Made by a program: the position numbers and the translations under genes. A stretch of DNA of 64,000 nucleotides, taken from positions 62,001 to 126,000 of the forward strand of contig NZ_JASDDG010000001.1 in the NCBI RefSeq assembly GCF_030407495.1. Reading direction: 5' to 3'. The notes under the pieces are model-generated. The model saw only the letters and a program-made list of their open reading frames with translations, was not told the DNA's origin and made no database searches. Shown one piece after another: positions 34,108-42,510 of this stretch (positions are counted from its first letter, which is position 1; each line of letters begins with the position of its first letter). Source of the DNA: Arthrobacter sp. APC 3897. Its GTDB lineage: Bacteria > Actinomycetota > Actinomycetes > Actinomycetales > Micrococcaceae.

Positions 34108-34153
34108 CGGAGGCCTGCGCCGGGGCCTGTGCCTGCGGCGCCGCGCGGCTAGC

Positions 34154-34765
34154 ATGGGCCGCATGGCCGGAACTATTTACTATGTTGCAGCGTCGCAGGA
34201 CGGGTACGTCGCGCAGGGGCGGGGGCCGCGGGAATGGATCCGTGCGTTTGCAGGTGCCCCGGGGATTATGGATGGCCCGGCGTTTGCGGATTCAGGGAGG
34301 TCTGCGGATTCGCAGGAGTCTGCGGAGGCGCTCGTCTCAGAGTTCCTTGCCTCGGCCGGTGCCGTGGCGATGGGGGCGGAAACCTACCGCTCTTTTGCGG
34401 GAGCTCCCGGGTCCTGGCCGTTGGGAGACATTCCCGTCTGGGTCTTCACCCATCACGAGTTTCCGGGGATTTCAGGGGCGGACATTACTTTTGTGCGCGG
34501 AGATGTGGCTGAATTCCATCCGGACATCCTGCATGATGCCGGCAAGGGGGATGTGATGCTGACCGGGGGAGGAAACCTCGCAGGCCAGTTTCTGGATTCC
34601 GGGCTGGTGGATGAATTGGTGGTCACCGTCCTGCCGGTCTCCCAGGGCGGCGGTCTCCGGTTGCCGCACGTGGTGGAAGCTGTTGATCCTGCCGGTGTGC
34701 AGGGGCGTTTCTTGGACAGTGCCGTGCTGCAGCGGCGGTACGGCCTGCGGCGGCAGATGCGCTGA
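34154..34765 (+). CDS. dihydrofolate reductase family protein (RibD C-terminal type)
   Basis: About 200 residues. IYYVAASQDGYVAQ at the N-terminus, MGAETYRSFAG mid-protein, a LTGGGNLAGQFLDSGLVDEL block and VVTVLPVSQGGGLRL are characteristic of the YyaP/YwjB group of DHFR-fold proteins, NADPH reductases of unproven substrate related to the reductase domain of RibD. Two ATGs (34154 and 34163) are possible and neither has a good Shine-Dalgarno. It stands alone between the ene-reductase and the thioesterase. Confidence 0.85.
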   Translation: MGRMAGTIYYVAASQDGYVAQGRGPREWIRAFAGAPGIMDGPAFADSGRSADSQESAEALVSEFLASAGAVAMGAETYRSFAGAPGSWPLGDIPVWVFTHHEFPGISGADITFVRGDVAEFHPDILHDAGKGDVMLTGGGNLAGQFLDSGLVDELVVTVLPVSQGGGLRLPHVVEAVDPAGVQGRFLDSAVLQRRYGLRRQMR

Positions 34766-34877
34766 TGAGCCGGAGAATGTGCCCCAGTCAGGCATCTCGA
34801 CCACATCCCGCCCCGGCCTATGAGCGGCACAGCCGCCGCCAACAACGTGCAGGGATTGTGCGGGGCCGGCGGGAATC

Positions 34878-35366
34878 TCAGCGGGCGTCCCGGATCATGT
34901 TCGTGATGCGGGCCGTGCTGAGGCGGCGGCCCTCTTCGTCGGTCATGACCACTTCATGCGTCACCAGGGTGCCGCCCAGATGAACGGCAGTTGCCGTCCC
35001 CGTAACGGTGCCGGAAGCGATGGCACGGTGATGGGTGGCACCTATTTCGATGCCGAGGGCCTGCCGCCCGGGGCCGGCGTGCAGCGCTGCGCCGAAAGAA
35101 CCCAGAGTCTCAGCCAGCACCAGATGGGCGCCGCCGTGCAGAATCCCGGCCACCTGCTCGTTGCCGGCCACGGGCATGGTGGCCACCAGCCGCTCGGCAC
35201 TCATTTCCGAAAACTTGATACCCATCTTCACGACCAGCGGCCCGACACCGTTGGCACTGAGCCAGCTGTGCATTTCAGGCGGAACTCCCGCCTCGTTCAA
35301 CTGATCGGTGTACTGGTTGGCTTGCTCGGCCGGTGCGCCGGTGCCCGGCGTGAAAATGTCGCTCAT
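34878..35366 (-). CDS. PaaI-like hotdog-fold thioesterase
   Basis: 162 residues from the ATG at 35366. Hotdog domain with NEQVAGILHGGAHLVLAETLGSFGAA (the HGG..E active-site arrangement of PaaI/EntH-type thioesterases) and GIEIGATHHRAIASGTVTGTATAVHLG. Such enzymes hydrolyse aryl- or acyl-CoA thioesters; one candidate role is 1,4-dihydroxy-2-naphthoyl-CoA hydrolysis in menaquinone synthesis, but this cannot be decided from sequence. An in-frame extension upstream would overlap polA and lacks conservation. It is divergent from polA with only 19 nt between starts, so their promoters overlap the partner genes. Confidence 0.85.
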   Translation of the reverse strand: MSDIFTPGTGAPAEQANQYTDQLNEAGVPPEMHSWLSANGVGPLVVKMGIKFSEMSAERLVATMPVAGNEQVAGILHGGAHLVLAETLGSFGAALHAGPGRQALGIEIGATHHRAIASGTVTGTATAVHLGGTLVTHEVVMTDEEGRRLSTARITNMIRDAR

Positions 35367-35378
35367 GCCAACTAGGCT
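35350..35378 (+). promoter_or_regulatory. polA promoter (leaderless)
   Basis: GTGAAA-N17-TAGGCT (35350-35355, 35373-35378). The -10 ends 7 nt before the GTG at 35386, so the transcript should begin at or very near the start codon. The -35 lies inside the divergent thioesterase gene. Confidence 0.6.
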
Positions 35379-35385
35379 TACACCT

Positions 35386-38190
35386 GTGAGTGAATCTACC
35401 AAACTGGCCGATATCCAAGCCGAAACCGCTGCTGAAACCCCTGCTGAAACCGTCCCGGAACAGGCCCCCGTCTCCGAGGGCACGGCCGTCCCGGAAACGC
35501 TCGGAACCGTTTCCGCCGGCGGACACAGCAGGCTGTTGGTGATCGACGGCCACTCAATGGCCTTCCGGGCCTTCTACGCCCTGCCGGCGGAAAACTTCTC
35601 CACCGACACCGGTCAGCACACCAACGCGGTGTACGGATTCACCTCCATGCTCATCAACCTCATCAAGGAGGAGAAGCCCACCCACGTGGCGGTGGCGTTC
35701 GACCTTGACACCCCCACCTTCCGCTCCGAGGAATACACGGAATACAAGGGCGGCCGCAATAAGACTCCTGAGGAGTTCCACGGCCAGGTGGACCTGATCA
35801 TCAAGGTCATGGAAGCCATGCGCATCCCCACCCTTTCCATGGACGGCTACGAGGCGGACGACATCCTGGCCACGCTGGCGGAAAAGGCCTCGGCCCGAAA
35901 CTGGGACGTCATGGTGGTCTCCGGAGACCGCGACGCCTTCCAGCTCGTGGATGACCGCGTCACCGTGTTCTATCCCAAGAAGGGCGTCTCCGATCTGCCG
36001 CGCATGGACGCCGCCGCGGTCGAGGCAAAGTACCTGGTTCCGCCGGATAAATATTCGGACCTCGCCGCCCTGGTGGGGGAGTCCGCCGATAACCTTCCCG
36101 GCGTTCCGGGCGTTGGCCCCAAGACCGCTGCAAAGTGGATCAAACAGTACGGCGGGCTCGAGGGAATCCTCGAGAACCTGGACAATATCAAGGGCAAGGT
36201 GGGGGATTCCCTCCGGGCGAACATCGAGGACGTCAAGCGCAACCGCCGCCTGAACCGCCTGCTGCGGGACCTTGACCTGCCGGTGGACCTGGATGCCATG
36301 GCGGCACAGCGCCCCGACCGCGAAGCTGTCGAAGAACTCTTTGACGCCCTGCAGTTCAACGCGCTCCGCAAGCGCCTCTTCGATGTCTACGGCGAAGAGG
36401 AAACTTCTTCCGCCGGGAACGAACTGCTGCCTCCGGAACACGCGGTCATCACGGATGCTCCCGCGCTGAAGGCGTGGATCGATTCCACCAACCAGGCCAA
36501 AACCGCCGTGCAGCTGGTCACCGAGGGCGCGGCGGCAGGGCGCGACGTCGTCGGGCTGGCTTTGGTTACCGCCAATGCTGCCGCCTATATCCCGCTCACG
36601 GAAATCGATGCGGACACTGAACAGGTCCTGGCCGCCTGGCTTGAGGATTTGGATGCACCCAAGGTGGTCCACGATTTCAAGGAAAGCTATAAGGCACTGG
36701 CCGCGCGGGGGCTGCACCTGGCCGGAGAGGTGGATGACACCGCCATCTCCGGGTACCTCATCCAGCCCGACCGCCGCAGCTATGACCTGGCCGACCTGAG
36801 CCAGCACCACCTGCGGATGTCGCTGACGCCGGCCGCTCCCGGCACCAACCAGCTCCAGCTGCAGCTTGAAGAAGAAGACCACGCGACGCCGGCCGTCACG
36901 CAGGCCTTCGCGGCACTGCAGCTGAGCGAGCACTTCGCCGGGCAGCTCGTGGACCGCGGCGCCAATCAGCTCCTGGGCGGACTCGAACTGCCGCTGTCCG
37001 AGGTGCTGGCCGAAATGGAACTGGCAGGCATTGCAGTGTCCACCGAAAAGCTGGACCGGCTGCTGGACGATTTCAGCTCCACCATTGCGCAGGCCAGCAG
37101 TGAAGCCTTCAGCATCATCGGCAAGGAAATCAACCTTGGTTCGCCCAAGCAGCTGCAGGTGGTGCTCTTCGACGAGCTGGGACTGCCCAAGACCAAGAAG
37201 ATCAAGACCGGCTACTCCACCGACGCGGACGCCCTCTCAGACCTGATCATCAAGACCGGCGGCCATCCGTTCCTCGCCAACCTGATGGCCTACCGTGACG
37301 CCACCAAACTGCGCCAGACCGTCGAGGGGCTGCGGAAGGCGGTGTCCGATGACGGGCGCGTGCACACCACGTACGTTCAGACTGCGGCAGCCACCGGACG
37401 CCTGTCTTCCACCAATCCGAACCTGCAGAACATTCCCATCCGGTCCGAAGAAGGCCGCCGGATTCGGGAAGTCTTCACCGTGGGCGAGGGCTACGAAACC
37501 CTCCTCACCGCCGACTACTCCCAGGTGGAAATGCGGATCATGGCGCACCTGTCCGGCGACGAAGGCCTGATCCAGGCCTTCCGCGACGGCGAGGACCTGC
37601 ACCGCTTTGTCGGCTCGCACATCTTCGGCGTCCCGCCGGAGGAAGTCACCAGCGCCATGCGCTCCAAGGTCAAGGCCATGTCCTACGGCCTGGTCTACGG
37701 GCTGAGCTCCTTCGGGCTGTCCAAGCAGCTCGCCATTCCCGTGGACGAAGCCCGCACCCTGATGCGGGACTACTTCAGCCGTTTCGGTGCCGTGCGCGAC
37801 TACCTCCGCGGCGTCGTCGAGCAGGCACGCAAGGACGGCTTCACCTCCACCATTGAAGGCCGCCGGCGCTACCTGCCGGACCTCTCCAGCGACAACCGGC
37901 AGCTGCGTGAAATGGCAGAACGCGCCGCACTGAACGCACCCATCCAGGGCTCCGCTGCGGACATCATCAAGAAGGCCATGCTCGGTGTGGACAGGGAATT
38001 GAAGGCACAGGGCCTGAAGTCCCGCATGCTGCTGCAGGTCCATGATGAACTGGTGCTCGAAGTGGCCGCCGGGGAACGGGACGCTGTGGAAAAGCTGGTC
38101 CGGGAGCAAATGGGCTCGGCAGCGGATCTGTCCGTTCCGCTGGACGTCTCTGTTGGCATCGGCGTCAGCTGGCACGAGGCAGGCCACTAA
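35386..38190 (+). CDS. polA: DNA polymerase I
   Basis: 934 residues from the GTG at 35386, preceded by a leaderless-type promoter. After ~45 variable Glu/Ala/Thr-rich residues comes the 5'-3' exonuclease (LLVIDGHSMAFRAFYAL, YEADDILATLAEKA, VSGDRDAFQLVDD, the helix-hairpin-helix PGVPGVGPKTAAKW). The central 3'-5' exonuclease-like domain lacks the D-x-E metal ligands (VQLVTEGAAAGRDVVGLAL), so proofreading is absent, as in other actinobacteria. The polymerase domain has motif A LTAD710YSQVEMR, motif B RSKVKAMSYGLVYG and motif C QVHD887ELV. It fills gaps in excision repair and removes Okazaki RNA primers. Confidence 0.97.
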   Translation: MSESTKLADIQAETAAETPAETVPEQAPVSEGTAVPETLGTVSAGGHSRLLVIDGHSMAFRAFYALPAENFSTDTGQHTNAVYGFTSMLINLIKEEKPTHVAVAFDLDTPTFRSEEYTEYKGGRNKTPEEFHGQVDLIIKVMEAMRIPTLSMDGYEADDILATLAEKASARNWDVMVVSGDRDAFQLVDDRVTVFYPKKGVSDLPRMDAAAVEAKYLVPPDKYSDLAALVGESADNLPGVPGVGPKTAAKWIKQYGGLEGILENLDNIKGKVGDSLRANIEDVKRNRRLNRLLRDLDLPVDLDAMAAQRPDREAVEELFDALQFNALRKRLFDVYGEEETSSAGNELLPPEHAVITDAPALKAWIDSTNQAKTAVQLVTEGAAAGRDVVGLALVTANAAAYIPLTEIDADTEQVLAAWLEDLDAPKVVHDFKESYKALAARGLHLAGEVDDTAISGYLIQPDRRSYDLADLSQHHLRMSLTPAAPGTNQLQLQLEEEDHATPAVTQAFAALQLSEHFAGQLVDRGANQLLGGLELPLSEVLAEMELAGIAVSTEKLDRLLDDFSSTIAQASSEAFSIIGKEINLGSPKQLQVVLFDELGLPKTKKIKTGYSTDADALSDLIIKTGGHPFLANLMAYRDATKLRQTVEGLRKAVSDDGRVHTTYVQTAAATGRLSSTNPNLQNIPIRSEEGRRIREVFTVGEGYETLLTADYSQVEMRIMAHLSGDEGLIQAFRDGEDLHRFVGSHIFGVPPEEVTSAMRSKVKAMSYGLVYGLSSFGLSKQLAIPVDEARTLMRDYFSRFGAVRDYLRGVVEQARKDGFTSTIEGRRRYLPDLSSDNRQLREMAERAALNAPIQGSAADIIKKAMLGVDRELKAQGLKSRMLLQVHDELVLEVAAGERDAVEKLVREQMGSAADLSVPLDVSVGIGVSWHEAGH

Positions 38191-38223
38191 GGAGCACCAC
38201 ACTCGAACTCAAGCGGGGGAACA

Positions 38224-39549
38224 ATGAAGCAGGATGCGGCACTGGGCAATGGGCTGAGCGGCGATGTGGAAGGCGGTCTGCGGACGGAGTCCTTCGCGCC
38301 GGGGAATGACGACTCGCGGACCGCCAACTGGTTGGAAGCGGTCGACTTGGGGTTCCATGAACAGCGGGGCGACGCCAAGCACCTCCCCGCCGTGGTGGAC
38401 GCCTATCAGCGGGACGGCCGCATCCTGACCGCCGTGTATGACGACACAGCCCCGGAATCCGCCTGGGACCCGGCCGTTCCGGTGGCTACCTACGCCACCA
38501 TGGTCAATTCGCTGAACGTAGGCGGCGGGCGCCTCCTGCCGGCGCACCTCGTCACAGCGGTGACGGTGCGGCCGACGCACCGCCGACGCGGAATCCTCCG
38601 GACCATGATCACCAGTGACCTGCAGCGGGCCAGGGAAGCCGGGCTCGCGTTGGCGGGGCTCACGGCCTCTGAAGCGACAATCTACGGCCGCTTCGGATTC
38701 GGGGCCGCCACCTCAACGGCGGAGATCAGGCTGGACACCCGCGGCGGCCTGGACTTCACTGCCGGCGCCACGGGAAGCATCGCCGTGGCTGACAGCGCAA
38801 AGCTGAAGTTCCTGGCCCCGGACATCTACCGCGCCCACCTGCATCGGACCGACGGTGCGCTGGGCCGGCAGTACGGGTACTGGATGCGTGCTTCCGGCGA
38901 CTGGAGCGAGGAGAGTTTCGAGCCGGACAAGGCTTTGCGCGGTGTTCTTCATTACGACGCCGACGGCGTCCCCGACGGCTACGCCGCCTACAAGTCCCTG
39001 GGCTGGCGGACCGAGCCGCACACAGTAAAGGTCACTGACCTGGTGGCGGCAAACGACGATGCCTACCGTGAACTCTGGCGCTATCTCGGCTCCATGGACC
39101 TGGTGGACCGGGTGACCTTCGATGCGGCACCTGTTGCTGATCCGCTGCCGTGGATGCTGGCGGACCGCCGCCGCTACTCTGTTACGTCAGTGGATGACGT
39201 CCTGTGGCTGCGCATCCTGGACACGAAGGCGGCGCTTGAAGCGCGGCATTACCCGGGGTCCGGCACTATTGTCCTCAGCGTTCGGGATCCGTTGGGACTG
39301 GCCGGCGGCGTGTGGCGGCTGGAAGTTGACGGCTCAAATGCGGAAGCCAGTCCGGTTGAGGCCGGATCCGCTCCGGCGGGAGCGGAGGCCGAGATTGACG
39401 TTACGGCCCTGGGATCCCTGTATTTGGGCGGTGTCAGCGCGCCCACGCTGGCGGCGGCGGGCGGAATACGCGGCAGCCGGGCGGCGTTGGAAGTCCTTGA
39501 TGCACTCTTTACCGCCGGCCCGGCACCTTACTGCAGCACGCATTTCTGA
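38224..39549 (+). CDS. Eis-like GNAT N-acetyltransferase
   Basis: 441 residues, three-part architecture of the Eis family: N-terminal GNAT with the acetyl-CoA loop VTAVTVRPTHRRRGILRTM, a second GNAT-like region (TDGALGRQYGYWMRASGDW), and a C-terminal SCP2-like domain. The last residue is Phe441 (PAPYCSTHF), matching the C-terminal carboxylate that acts as general base in mycobacterial Eis. Eis enzymes acetylate aminoglycosides and other amines at several positions; the native substrate is unknown. It follows polA by 33 nt and may be cotranscribed. A 9-bp-arm inverted repeat follows its stop. Confidence 0.87.
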   Translation: MKQDAALGNGLSGDVEGGLRTESFAPGNDDSRTANWLEAVDLGFHEQRGDAKHLPAVVDAYQRDGRILTAVYDDTAPESAWDPAVPVATYATMVNSLNVGGGRLLPAHLVTAVTVRPTHRRRGILRTMITSDLQRAREAGLALAGLTASEATIYGRFGFGAATSTAEIRLDTRGGLDFTAGATGSIAVADSAKLKFLAPDIYRAHLHRTDGALGRQYGYWMRASGDWSEESFEPDKALRGVLHYDADGVPDGYAAYKSLGWRTEPHTVKVTDLVAANDDAYRELWRYLGSMDLVDRVTFDAAPVADPLPWMLADRRRYSVTSVDDVLWLRILDTKAALEARHYPGSGTIVLSVRDPLGLAGGVWRLEVDGSNAEASPVEAGSAPAGAEAEIDVTALGSLYLGGVSAPTLAAAGGIRGSRAALEVLDALFTAGPAPYCSTHF

Positions 39550-39558
39550 TCCGGCATC

Positions 39559-39582
39559 GGACTACTTCCGACAAAGTAGTCC
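39559..39582. promoter_or_regulatory. perfect 9-bp-arm inverted repeat between the Eis-like gene and the rpsA promoter
   Basis: GGACTACTT-CCGACA-AAGTAGTCC. It begins 10 nt after the Eis-like stop codon and ends 7 nt before the rpsA -35. With no T-run it is not a standard terminator; it could be an operator or a Rho-assisted/weak terminator hairpin. Confidence 0.55.
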
Positions 39583-39589
39583 CGGTGCT

Positions 39590-39619
39590 TTGACCTGAGT
39601 TGCAGGCTGCGGCTAGACT
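39590..39619 (+). promoter_or_regulatory. rpsA promoter
   Basis: TTGACC-N18-TAGACT (39590-39595, 39614-39619), close to the primary sigma-factor consensus. Expected transcription start about 39626. Confidence 0.75.
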
Positions 39620-39625
39620 GATCTG

Positions 39626-39769
39626 GCGCGTAATTGCGCAGTAAGTTACCAATTCTGTCCATCTCCGGACAAACAAGCACTGTCTTAAGGCAGGCCTGAA
39701 CGGCTGCTCTGAGTTCGGTGGGAGCGCATCCGGAATACAAAACAACTTCCACATCGGAGTCCCAACTAC
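39626..39769 (+). other. structured rpsA 5' leader, about 144 nt
   Basis: The transcript is predicted to begin inside GCGC-GTAATT-GCGC, giving a hairpin at the extreme 5' end, followed by further short inverted repeats such as GTCC-ATCTCC-GGAC. The ribosome site GGAG lies 10 nt before the ATG. Autogenous control of S1 is known in E. coli; whether this leader does so is untested. Confidence 0.45.
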
Positions 39770-41242
39770 ATGACCATCACCACCACCGAGAAGTCCGGTA
39801 CCCCGCAGGTCGCCATCAACGACATCGGTACTGCCGAGGACTTCCTCGCCGCCATTGACGCAACGATCAAGTACTTCAACGACGGCGATCTCGTCGAAGG
39901 TACCGTCGTCAAGGTTGACCGCGACGAGGTCCTGCTCGACATCGGTTACAAGACCGAGGGTGTCATCCCTTCCCGTGAGCTCTCCATCAAGCACGACGTT
40001 GATCCCGGAGACGTTGTCTCTGTCGGCGATCAGGTCGAAGCTTTGGTCCTCACCAAGGAAGACAAAGAAGGCCGCCTGATTCTCTCCAAGAAGCGCGCAC
40101 AGTACGAGCGCGCCTGGGGCGACATCGAGAAGGTCAAGGAAGAAGACGGCGTCGTTACCGGTACCGTCATCGAGGTTGTCAAGGGTGGTCTCATCCTGGA
40201 CATCGGCCTGCGCGGCTTCCTGCCGGCCTCCCTCGTCGAGATGCGTCGTGTCCGCGACCTGGCTCCGTACATCGGCCAGCAGATCGAAGCCAAGATCATC
40301 GAACTGGACAAGAACCGCAACAACGTTGTTCTGTCCCGCCGTGCCTGGCTTGAGCAGACGCAGTCCGAGGTTCGCTCCACGTTCCTCAACAAGCTGGAAA
40401 AGGGCCAGGTTCGTCCGGGCGTTGTTTCCTCCATCGTCAACTTCGGTGCATTCGTGGACCTTGGCGGCGTAGACGGTCTCGTCCACGTTTCCGAGCTGTC
40501 CTGGAAGCACATCGACCACCCCTCCGAGGTCGTTGAAGTTGGACAGGAAGTCACCGTTGAGGTTCTGGAAGTTGACCTCGACCGCGAGCGTGTCTCCCTG
40601 TCGCTGAAGGCTACGCAGGAAGATCCGTGGCAGACCTTCGCCCGCACCCACGCCCTGGGCCAGGTTGTGCCGGGTAAGGTCACCAAGCTGGTTCCGTTCG
40701 GTGCGTTCGTTCGCGTCGAAGACGGCATCGAAGGCCTCGTCCACATCTCCGAGCTGGCAGTCCGCCACGTAGAGCTGGCCGAGCAGGTTGTTTCCGTTGG
40801 AGACGAGCTGTTCGTCAAGGTCATCGACATCGATCTCGAGCGCCGCCGCATCAGCCTCTCGCTGAAGCAGGCCAACGAGGGCGTAGACCCCGAAGGCACC
40901 GAATTCGATCCGGCTCTGTACGGCATGGCCGCAGAGTACGACGAAGCCGGCAACTACAAGTACCCGGAGGGCTTCGACCCCGAGTCCAACGAATGGCTCG
41001 AAGGCTACGAGACCCAGCGTGCAGCTTGGGAGCAGCAGTACGCTGACGCCCAGGCCCGTTGGGAAGCCCACAAGAAGCAGGTTGCACAGCACGCTTCCGA
41101 GGACATCGCAGCTGCTTCGGAGACTTCCGAATCCGGCACCACGAGCTACTCCTCCGAGCCGGCTGTTGCCGAGACGGGTGCCGGCACGCTGGCTTCCGAC
41201 GAAGCACTTGCCGCACTGCGCGAGAAGCTCACGGGCAACTAA
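39770..41242 (+). CDS. rpsA: 30S ribosomal protein S1
   Basis: 490 residues with four S1 RNA-binding repeats, recognisable from G-x-V-x-x-V..G..V-D-x-G: VEGTVVKVDRDEVLLDIGYKTEGVI (~41-), VTGTVIEVVKGGLILDIGLRGFLP, VRPGVVSSIVNFGAFVDLGGVDGLVH and VVPGKVTKLVPFGAFVRVEDGIEGLVH. Repeats 3 and 4 carry the HVSELSW/HISELA ends. The C-terminal ~110 residues are acidic and Ala/Glu/Tyr-rich and probably disordered. S1 recruits structured or poorly led mRNAs to the ribosome; the four-repeat form is usual for actinobacteria. Codon choice is noticeably biased to C-ending and GTT/GAA codons typical of highly expressed genes. A strong terminator follows. Confidence 0.97.
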   Translation: MTITTTEKSGTPQVAINDIGTAEDFLAAIDATIKYFNDGDLVEGTVVKVDRDEVLLDIGYKTEGVIPSRELSIKHDVDPGDVVSVGDQVEALVLTKEDKEGRLILSKKRAQYERAWGDIEKVKEEDGVVTGTVIEVVKGGLILDIGLRGFLPASLVEMRRVRDLAPYIGQQIEAKIIELDKNRNNVVLSRRAWLEQTQSEVRSTFLNKLEKGQVRPGVVSSIVNFGAFVDLGGVDGLVHVSELSWKHIDHPSEVVEVGQEVTVEVLEVDLDRERVSLSLKATQEDPWQTFARTHALGQVVPGKVTKLVPFGAFVRVEDGIEGLVHISELAVRHVELAEQVVSVGDELFVKVIDIDLERRRISLSLKQANEGVDPEGTEFDPALYGMAAEYDEAGNYKYPEGFDPESNEWLEGYETQRAAWEQQYADAQARWEAHKKQVAQHASEDIAAASETSESGTTSYSSEPAVAETGAGTLASDEALAALREKLTGN

Positions 41243-41283
41243 CTTTCTCCGGTTGAACCAACCGGCTGAAACAGCCTGATAAG

Positions 41284-41319
41284 AAAGCCGGCCCCCACCT
41301 CGGTGGGGGCCGGCTTTTT
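41284..41319 (+). terminator. Rho-independent terminator of rpsA
   Basis: 16-bp perfect stem AAAGCCGGCCCCCACC / GGTGGGGGCCGGCTTT with a 2-base centre, running into TTTTT; the A-run on the other arm makes it work for the convergent operon as well. Confidence 0.95.
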
Positions 41320-41362
41320 GTGTCCGCGGTGAACAGCTGACCCGCAGGGGTGACGGGTTTTG

Positions 41363-42499
41363 TTATCCCGTGGCAGCGTCAGCGTGTGAGTCGTTGGCGT
41401 AGCGCAGGCCCAGCTGGGCCCGGACGCCGTCGAGCAGTTCCAAGGTCCGCAGGGTGTCCTCCAGCGGCATGGCGGGGGATTCCGTCAGGCCCTGCTGGAT
41501 GCAGCGGGTTACCTCGCGCAGCTGATAGGTATAGCCGGTGCCCGCCCGGTCAAAGCTTTCCACCCGCACGCCGGCGGGTCCGCTCACGTGCAGCTCGCCG
41601 GGATTGTAGAGGTCTCCGCCGCCGGTGCGGAGCCACCCGGCGCTGCACGCAATGGTGGCGGTCCCCGGCCCTGAGGCAGCGAGTGAGGATGTCAGCTGCG
41701 CGTGGCGGCCGTCGTCGTAATGCAGAGTCAGGGCGTTCTGGATGTCCACGCCGTGCTCGTTGAGGAGACCTGACGCCTTGATGTCATCAGGCCAGCCCAA
41801 CGCTGCCACGGCCCAGGTGAGGGTATAGACCGAGAGATCAAGCAGGGCCCCGCCGCCGGCTGCGGGGTCCCAGATCCTGGCGGCCGGATCAGCCGGTGCA
41901 GGGAAACCCAGGTCTGCCTGTACCCAGGACGGTGTGCCAAGCTCGCCGGAGGCCAGGATGTCCCAGGCCCGGTTGGCACTGGGCAGGAACCGGGTCCAGA
42001 GCGCCTCCATGAGAAACAGGTTCCGGTCGCGTGCGATCCTGATCAGCTCGGCAGCTTCAGCGGCGTTGACCGTGAGCGGCTTCTCGCACAGGACATGCTT
42101 GCCGTGTTGGAGGGCGCTTCTGGCCACGTCAAAATGCTGGGCGTGCGGCGTGGCAATGTAGACGACGTCGACCGCCGGGTCCGCGAACATCTGTTCAAAA
42201 CCCGAGGGCCCGCCGTCGGCGTCGAAGTAGGAAGCGGCGAACCCGAAACGGTCAGCGAACTCGGCTGCCCGGGCCTGGCTGCGCGAACTCACTGCGTGCA
42301 GGACCGAGTCCTCCAGAAGGGAGAGGTCTGCGGTAACGGTACGGGCAATGCTGCCCGTGGCCACGACCGCCCAGTTCAGCGGCCGGCCGGTGGAGGCCAG
42401 GGGAGAGGCCGCGCCCTGCTGTGCGCCGGGAGGACGGACAAAGCGCCGGATGCCGGTAACAGGGGCGGCGGTGACGGGGTGGCCGGCAGGAAAGGACAA
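41363..42499 (-). CDS. Gfo/Idh/MocA-family oxidoreductase
   Basis: 378 residues. NAD(P) Rossmann domain (WAVVATGSIARTVTADL) followed by the family signature VLCEKPLTVNAAEAAEL, with the HYDD/DLSVYTLTWA-type C-terminal sheet domain. The WTRFLPS and GGGALLDLSVY segments resemble dihydrodiol dehydrogenase/glucose-fructose oxidoreductase-like members. It is the last gene of the beta-glucoside operon, so a sugar or sugar-derivative substrate is likely. A TTG start at 42499 is supported by AGGAG 8 nt upstream, inside the end of the LacI gene region; a ~40-residue N-terminal extension is unusual. Confidence 0.87.
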   Translation of the reverse strand: MSFPAGHPVTAAPVTGIRRFVRPPGAQQGAASPLASTGRPLNWAVVATGSIARTVTADLSLLEDSVLHAVSSRSQARAAEFADRFGFAASYFDADGGPSGFEQMFADPAVDVVYIATPHAQHFDVARSALQHGKHVLCEKPLTVNAAEAAELIRIARDRNLFLMEALWTRFLPSANRAWDILASGELGTPSWVQADLGFPAPADPAARIWDPAAGGGALLDLSVYTLTWAVAALGWPDDIKASGLLNEHGVDIQNALTLHYDDGRHAQLTSSLAASGPGTATIACSAGWLRTGGGDLYNPGELHVSGPAGVRVESFDRAGTGYTYQLREVTRCIQQGLTESPAMPLEDTLRTLELLDGVRAQLGLRYANDSHADAATG

Positions 42500-42510
42500 C
42501 GGAGTGGCTC

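Noticed and set aside
35386-35520. Upstream start of polA at 35308
   Set aside because: It would overlap the divergent thioesterase gene by 59 bases; the GTG at 35386 has a promoter with leaderless spacing.
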